Shown here: piece by piece, positions 14,289 through 18,335 of the stretch | Layout of the letters: each line of letters begins with the position of its first letter | Numbering within the stretch: position 1 is the stretch's first letter | NCBI GenBank assembly: GCA_035537555.1 | Contig: DATLMR010000362.1 | Location: 1 to 18,335 of the forward strand | Direction of reading: 5' to 3' | DNA length: 18,335 nt | Source: DATLMR01 sp035537555 | Lineage (GTDB): Bacteria; Acidobacteriota; Blastocatellia; UBA7656 | Translations under genes and position numbers: made by a program | The notes under the pieces: generated by a model | Seen by the model: the letters and a program-made list of their open reading frames with translations, nothing else | The model's database searches: none | Told to the model about the DNA's origin: nothing

Positions 14289-15473
14289 TCACCCGAATCG
14301 CTTCAGGCTGAACCGCTCGAGCTCGTAAGGCGTCCGCCCGGAAAGCAGAAGCTCCGCGCAGGTTCTTCCTATGACCGGGCCGAACTTGAACCCGTGCCCG
14401 GAAAAGCCGGTCGCTATCAACACGCCTTCCATCTCAGGATGCCAGTCGATGATGAAGTCGTCATCGGGAGTGTTGTTGTAGAGGCAGACGCGAGCCTCTC
14501 GAACGCGCGCGCGGGCGAGCGCCGGGATGTGCCGCGAGAAAAACTCACGGCAGCTCCGAATCGCGCCCTCTCCCACAGGCTCGTCGAGAGACTCGGGGCC
14601 GGACGTGGCGCCCTTGTTGTGATTGGCGATCTTCACCGCGCCCTCGTGGTGAGCCGGGAACCCGTAGAATCCGGTGTCGAAAGATATGAATATCGGAAAG
14701 CGGTCGATGTCGAAATCGGTCTCTTTTTGAGCCCGCGCCTCCCGCCCTTCCGCTGTCGACGAGCGAAGAAGGGCCGCGCTTTCCGGCGGCTCGAAATAGA
14801 CCGTCTCCTGCCGCGTCGTCGCGAGCACTCCCGAAAGCTCGGGCAAAAGCATTCGCGTCCACGGGCCGGATGCGACAAGCAATCGAGCGCAGGCGACCGG
14901 CTCTCCGTCGAGGCATGTGATCTCCAGGCCGCCCGCGCGTGCCTTCTTTTCGATGCCGGCCGCCTCCTTGTTCTCGAAGATATGGACGCCGCGCCCGCGC
15001 GCAAGCTCTACCAGAGCGCGCACGCATGATTCCGCGTGCAGTATCGCTCCGCTCGGATCGAAGACCGCGTAAGAGAAAGAGCCGGGATCGAACTGCGGAT
15101 ACCTCTCGGCCACCTCGTCCTTTCCCATCAGCAATGCTTCGACCCCGAGCGCGCGAAGCACTTCATGGGTGCGGGTCTCGATTGAAGGCCGCGTCTGCCC
15201 GAGCAGCAGCAAGCCGGTCCGGGTCATCATGAGGGCGCCCGTCTCTTCTTGCAGCTGCCGCCATAGCTCCAGAGCGTCGAGGGCCATGCCGGCGTAGAGC
15301 GGATCAGGGTAAGCGAACCTGAAGACTTTCGAGTGATCCGTGGAGGCGGCGCGCGGGTTAGGCATGGAGCCTTGATCGATGAGCGCCACTCGCGCGCCGG
15401 AGCGCGCCGCCTCGCAGGCCGTCGCCGCGCCCATTATGCCGCCTCCGATGATGGCAATATCGAACCTTTGCAT
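14289..15473 (-). CDS. Monomeric sarcosine oxidase/N-methyl amino acid oxidase-like flavoprotein
   Basis: This is a predicted oxidase of N-methyl amino acids that makes formaldehyde and H2O2, with covalent FAD. The 394-residue protein opens with an FAD-binding GGGIMGAATA (10-19). Its residues line up with the monomeric sarcosine oxidase set: Lys281/His285 in VKIANH for K265/H269, Cys330 in RVCLYNNTPDDDF for the flavin-linking C315, and Lys363 in GFSGHGFKF for K348. The 4- and 33-residue spacings are identical. The frame is open to 15716, but I chose ATG 15473 because the FAD motif begins there and a promoter lies just upstream. Sarcosine, N-methyltryptophan and pipecolate are all possible substrates. 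It is divergent from the YihY gene. Confidence 0.86.
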   Translation of the reverse strand: MQRFDIAIIGGGIMGAATACEAARSGARVALIDQGSMPNPRAASTDHSKVFRFAYPDPLYAGMALDALELWRQLQEETGALMMTRTGLLLLGQTRPSIETRTHEVLRALGVEALLMGKDEVAERYPQFDPGSFSYAVFDPSGAILHAESCVRALVELARGRGVHIFENKEAAGIEKKARAGGLEITCLDGEPVACARLLVASGPWTRMLLPELSGVLATTRQETVYFEPPESAALLRSSTAEGREARAQKETDFDIDRFPIFISFDTGFYGFPAHHEGAVKIANHNKGATSGPESLDEPVGEGAIRSCREFFSRHIPALARARVREARVCLYNNTPDDDFIIDWHPEMEGVLIATGFSGHGFKFGPVIGRTCAELLLSGRTPYELERFSLKRFG

Positions 15474-15507
15474 GGCAATTTCGTGGATTTCCGAAGAGTA
15501 CCGCGAG

Positions 15508-15513
15508 ATTTTA
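15508..15513 (-). promoter_or_regulatory. Extended -10 promoter of the flavin oxidase gene
   Basis: On the minus strand TAAAAT (15513-15508) is preceded by TG at the extended -10 position. The -35 region is poor (TTTCGC at 17 bases). The predicted start near 15501 gives a leader of about 28 bases and supports ATG 15473 as the start. Confidence 0.5.
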
Positions 15514-15615
15514 GCACGGCTCTTCGCGGCGCGAAACGACCGGGCCGCCCGCTCATGGGCCGTATGGCTTTCGATGCGCCTATCGCGGCCCGCGCGGCTC
15601 CCGCCGGACACTGCT

Positions 15616-15644
15616 TTGCCTTTAAACACCCGACCACTTAGAAT
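15616..15644 (+). promoter_or_regulatory. Candidate promoter overlapping the annotated YihY start
   Basis: TTGCCT (15616-15621) and TAGAAT (15639-15644) are separated by 17 bases. The -10 is the same as that of the ppiD-like gene. The predicted start, near 15651, falls after the first ATG of the frame (15647), which points to a start at 15695 or 15698. Confidence 0.45.
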
Positions 15645-15646
15645 CA

Positions 15647-16660
15647 ATGAAGAGCGCGAGCGGGCGCGGCCGGACGGAAGCGGGCACAGACGCGATGATG
15701 ACGAAAGCCTCCACACGAAAGATTTTCACGCGAAGCTTCTTTTCGTTCATGGATAACGACCTGACGACCTCGGCCGCGGCGGTCTCGTATTTCTCCATGC
15801 TCCTGCTCTTTCCGACTCTCCTTCTGCTGCTCAAGATCGGCAGCTCTGTTTACGGAGGCGCGACGGTCGAGAAGTACATCCTCGGGCAGGTGCTCGCCTT
15901 CCTTCCGGGCGCGCAGGTCTTTGTCCGCAAGAACCTCGAATCGATCACGGGCATCTCGACGGGAGTCGTGATGAGCTGCCTGATCGTGATGCTCTGGGCC
16001 GCCTCCTGGATGTTTACCGTCATCGAGAAGGCTCTGAATCGGATCTGGGGCACCTATCCGAGGTCTTTCCTGCACGGGCGGGCGGTGAATTTCGCGGTGA
16101 TGAGCCTGGTCTGGGCGTTGCTCGGAGCCTCGGCCCTCTTCACCGCGTTCGTTTCCGGCGTTCGAGCCGCCGCGGAGAAGATACCGATCAGGATGGGCCC
16201 CCTCGTCGCGACCTTCGGAGATTACGTGTGGCAGCTGGTATTCGTCCTGGCGAGCGTGGCCGTGACCATACTCCTCTTCACGGCCCTCTATAAGCTTTTG
16301 CCGAACACTAAAGTGCCGCTGATGGAAGCGCTGCTGGGCGCGTGCATCGCGGGCGTGCTCTGGGAAGGCGCGAAGTTCGGGTTCGCTTACCTGCTGCCTT
16401 ACTTCCATTACGACCTGCTGTACGGGTCTATAGGCGCGGGCGTTGCCATCCTCTCGTGGGTATATCTTTCAAGCGTGATCATGTTGTATGGGGCGCAGTT
16501 CACGGCCCTGCTTCATCGGGACCACCTCTTCAAGGCATCCTACAGAAAGGCCGACGGCAGCTCCGGCAACCTGCAAGTGGCACGGGAAGAGGCCGGAGGA
16601 CAGGAGGCCGGCGTGGGTGGGGCGGGGTCAGGCGAAAAGGTAGTGCCTGTCGATGAGTAG
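15647..16660 (+). CDS. YihY/BrkB-family inner-membrane protein
   Basis: The 337-residue protein has the six-helix YihY/virulence factor BrkB fold (once misnamed ribonuclease BN). Typical segments are DNDLTTSAAAVSYFS (36-50), then a Phe/Leu-rich helix (51-63), ALNRIWG (129-135), LPNTKVPLMEALLGA (218-232), and YGSIGAGVAILSWVYLSS (259-276). Membrane helices fall at about 45-63, 105-125, 148-170, 193-216, 226-248 and 262-287. The last 40 residues are polar and Gly-rich. Its function is not established in the family. The first 16 residues are a Gly/Arg-rich tail outside the conserved core, and a promoter at 15616-15644 makes ATG 15695 or 15698 a better start. No strong Shine-Dalgarno is seen for either. 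Confidence 0.88.
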   Translation: MKSASGRGRTEAGTDAMMTKASTRKIFTRSFFSFMDNDLTTSAAAVSYFSMLLLFPTLLLLLKIGSSVYGGATVEKYILGQVLAFLPGAQVFVRKNLESITGISTGVVMSCLIVMLWAASWMFTVIEKALNRIWGTYPRSFLHGRAVNFAVMSLVWALLGASALFTAFVSGVRAAAEKIPIRMGPLVATFGDYVWQLVFVLASVAVTILLFTALYKLLPNTKVPLMEALLGACIAGVLWEGAKFGFAYLLPYFHYDLLYGSIGAGVAILSWVYLSSVIMLYGAQFTALLHRDHLFKASYRKADGSSGNLQVAREEAGGQEAGVGGAGSGEKVVPVDE

Positions 16661-16696
16661 GGATTCGGCGTAGACGCCCGGCCGCTGTTTCTCAAT

Positions 16697-17782
16697 ATGC
16701 GCGTATCCGACTTCGATTTCCAATTGCCCGAGCATCTTATCGCCCAGGAGCCCGAGGCCAGCCGCGACCTCTCCCGCCTGCTCGTGATCGACCGCGTGAA
16801 GCAGACGCTCCACGACACGGTCTTCGCGCGCCTGCCGGATTATCTCGCGCCGGGCGATGTGCTCGTGCTCAATAACACTCGCGTCTTTCCGGCGAGGCTG
16901 ATCGGCAATCGCTTGAGAAGCGGGGAGCAGCCGGGAGGAAGGGTCGAAATATTTCTCGTGCGGCGAGTCGAGCCGCTCGTGTGGGAGGCGCTCGTCCGGC
17001 CGGGGAAGGCCTTGCTTCCCGGCGCGCGCGCGCAGTTTGCGGGCGGCAAGCTCAGGGCCGAAGTGATCGAGCGGCGCGAGCTCGGTCGGCGCGTGGTCCG
17101 GTTCGACGCGGGGAGCGACGAGGAGCTCGACCGTTTAATCGACGAGATCGGGCGCACGCCCCTCCCTCCTTACATCAGGCGAGATGAGGACGACCGGCTA
17201 GATGTCGAGCGGTACCAGACCATCTTCGCGCGCGAGCGCGGCGCGATAGCCGCCCCGACCGCCGGGCTCCATTTCAGCCCGCGCCTGCTCGAAAGCCTTC
17301 GAGCGCGAGGGGTCGAGATAGTGGAGATCACCCTGCACGTCGGGTATGGAACCTTTCAGCCCGTGCGGGTTGAGCGCGTCGAGGACCACAGGGTCGAGCC
17401 GGAAGTTTACTCCATCAGCCCCGGCGCGGCGGCGCGAATAAACCGGGCCCTGGTCGAAAAGCGGCGCATCCTGGCCGTGGGCACGACGACGACTCGCGCG
17501 CTTGAATCGGCCTGCCGGGTGGGGGCTCGCGAGCCGGGGCAGCAGCCGGAGGCGGGCCGCGTGGCCCCCGCGTCGCTCGCGACGACAGACCTGTTCATAT
17601 ATCCTGGATTCGAGTTTCGGGCGCTGGGCGGGCTGATTACGAATTTTCACCTGCCGCGCTCGTCGCTATTGATGCTGGTCGCGGCCTTCGCGGGGAAGCC
17701 TCTCATACTCGACGCTTACCGCCACGCCATCGAGCAAGGGTATCGATTCTACAGCTACGGCGACGCCACGCTTATTATATGA
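16697..17782 (+). CDS. queA: S-adenosylmethionine:tRNA ribosyltransferase-isomerase
   Basis: QueA moves the ribosyl part of SAM onto the 7-aminomethyl-7-deazaguanine of tRNA, giving epoxyqueuosine, the last but one step to queuosine. The 361-residue protein is the usual length and begins at the family start MRVSDFDFQLPEHLIAQ. Other signatures are VLVLNNTRVFPARL (55-68), RTPLPPYI (153-160), GAIAAPTAGLHF (182-193), HVGYGTFQPVR (214-224), GTTTTRALES (262-271) and TNFHLPRSSLLML (315-327). A short Gly/Glu/Pro-rich stretch at 275-293 is longer than in E. coli. It follows the YihY gene by 36 bases on the same strand with no Shine-Dalgarno, so it may depend on that transcript. No other que gene is visible. 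Confidence 0.96.
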   Translation: MRVSDFDFQLPEHLIAQEPEASRDLSRLLVIDRVKQTLHDTVFARLPDYLAPGDVLVLNNTRVFPARLIGNRLRSGEQPGGRVEIFLVRRVEPLVWEALVRPGKALLPGARAQFAGGKLRAEVIERRELGRRVVRFDAGSDEELDRLIDEIGRTPLPPYIRRDEDDRLDVERYQTIFARERGAIAAPTAGLHFSPRLLESLRARGVEIVEITLHVGYGTFQPVRVERVEDHRVEPEVYSISPGAAARINRALVEKRRILAVGTTTTRALESACRVGAREPGQQPEAGRVAPASLATTDLFIYPGFEFRALGGLITNFHLPRSSLLMLVAAFAGKPLILDAYRHAIEQGYRFYSYGDATLII

Positions 17783-17799
17783 CCGGAAAAAGGAGGGAC

Positions 17800-17831
17800 G
17801 GGACTCGACCCGCTTCATCGGGTCGAGTCCC
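17800..17831. terminator. Bidirectional terminator between queA and the TlpA-like gene
   Basis: GGGACTCGACCCG (17800-17812) and CGGGTCGAGTCCC (17819-17831) form a 13-bp perfect stem with a 6-nt loop. A-rich bases precede it (GGAAAAAGG) and CTTTTCC follows it. It serves both convergent genes. Confidence 0.85.
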
Positions 17832-17838
17832 GCTTTTC

Positions 17839-18309
17839 CTACTTCGAGGCTGGAGCGGCCAGCACGCGGTTCATCGCGGAATATAGCAGGTCCAGCCCGC
17901 GCTCGCCCGCGGCGAAGCTCTTCAGCTTGCCTTCTCCGTCGAACAGGTAATACGCGGGCACGAATCCCTGATCGTTCTTGAACGCGTCGCGCAGCTTGTG
18001 CTCGTTGTCCACGGCGCACGGCTCCGTGATGTTGAACTTTTCGATGGCTTCGCGCACCGCGCCCTCGTCCGTGTCGGCCGGGTATCGCGGCATGTGGACG
18101 GCGATCACTCGCAATCCTTCCTCTTTATACTTCTCGCGCCAATCGGAGACGCGCGGCATGTTCTCCTTGCAGATGTGGCAGCTCACGGACCAGAAGTGCA
18201 CGAGGGTCGGGTGCCCTTTTGCGTCTTCCGCCGCCACGGCTCCCGGCTTGTTGAACCACGCGGTCGCGCCCGCGAGCTCGGGCATCTCCGTTCCAATTCT
18301 CATCGGCAT
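17839..18309 (-). CDS. TlpA-like thioredoxin-fold protein with CHIC motif
   Basis: The 156-residue protein has a thioredoxin/TlpA fold: VHFWSVSCHICKENMPRVS (37-55), with the redox pair Cys44/Cys47, and the cis-Pro in FVPAYYLFDGEG (116-127). Between them, LRVIAVHMPRYPADTDE matches the central strand of redoxins. No signal peptide or membrane helix is present, so it is probably cytoplasmic, unlike most TlpA/ResA proteins. It would reduce disulfides or peroxides of unknown targets. GAGGTGA lies about seven bases before the ATG at 18309; a second in-frame ATG is at 18303. The promoter is probably beyond the window edge. Confidence 0.88.
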   Translation of the reverse strand: MPMRIGTEMPELAGATAWFNKPGAVAAEDAKGHPTLVHFWSVSCHICKENMPRVSDWREKYKEEGLRVIAVHMPRYPADTDEGAVREAIEKFNITEPCAVDNEHKLRDAFKNDQGFVPAYYLFDGEGKLKSFAAGERGLDLLYSAMNRVLAAPASK

Positions 18310-18335
18310 AAATGATCACCTCGTAAGAGGGCGAG

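Noticed and set aside
15474..15716. 81-codon N-terminal extension of the flavin oxidase
   Set aside because: The FAD-binding motif starts right after ATG 15473, an extended -10 promoter lies inside the extension, and the added residues are Ser/Arg-rich.
1..18335. CRISPR arrays, tRNA or rRNA genes, insertion sequences, phage or defence genes
   Set aside because: I saw no regularly spaced repeats, no cloverleaf-like segments, no transposase or integrase motifs and no inverted-repeat-bounded element.

Overview
The window is about 18.3 kb of GC-rich bacterial chromosome carrying ordinary, densely packed genes on both strands. The organism looks like a Gram-negative with an outer membrane, because it has a PpiD/SurA-type membrane-anchored periplasmic isomerase and exported proteins. 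The set SpeA, deoxyhypusine-synthase-like protein and agmatinase, with the general protein style, suggests Acidobacteriota, perhaps Blastocatellia. That placement is an inference from gene content and no marker gene here proves it. I saw no rRNA, tRNA, CRISPR array, insertion sequence or phage gene. No stretch longer than 300 bases lacks a gene.

Layout. At 2-1348 (+) is the 3' part of a hybrid histidine kinase (GAF, HisKA, HATPase, receiver), cut by the window edge. At 1365-4099 (-) are two exported proteins joined by a 1-nt stop/start overlap: a putative zinc-phospholipase-C-like protein with an EF-hand/dockerin-like loop, and a thrombospondin-type-3/fibronectin-III-like protein. At 4197-4898 (-) is folK, divergent from an RlmI-type rRNA methyltransferase (4984-6147, +), which is followed by a LOG-family nucleotide phosphoribohydrolase (6207-6965, +). 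A large ppiD-like gene (7069-9192, -) converges on LOG across a strong shared terminator.

The centre is a polyamine locus at 9433-13486 (+): speA (arginine to agmatine), a deoxyhypusine-synthase-like gene, and speB (agmatine to putrescine). The speA and ppiD promoters are divergent and both are good sigma70-type matches. A nine-codon in-frame Arg-rich upstream ORF ends exactly at the speA start. The DHS-like protein has Arg where the catalytic Lys of the family is expected. speB appears to have its own promoter, placed so close that the transcript would be nearly leaderless.

After this come a SYLF/Ysc84 exported protein (13547-14239, +), a monomeric sarcosine-oxidase-like flavoenzyme with all key residues (14289-15473, -), a YihY/BrkB membrane protein (15647-16660, +), queA for queuosine (16697-17782, +), and a small TlpA-like thioredoxin-fold protein (17839-18309, -).

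I see no defence system or other clearly new machine. The most original signals are the substituted catalytic Lys in the DHS-like enzyme, the Arg-rich mini-ORF before speA, and the calcium-site-bearing exported gene pair.
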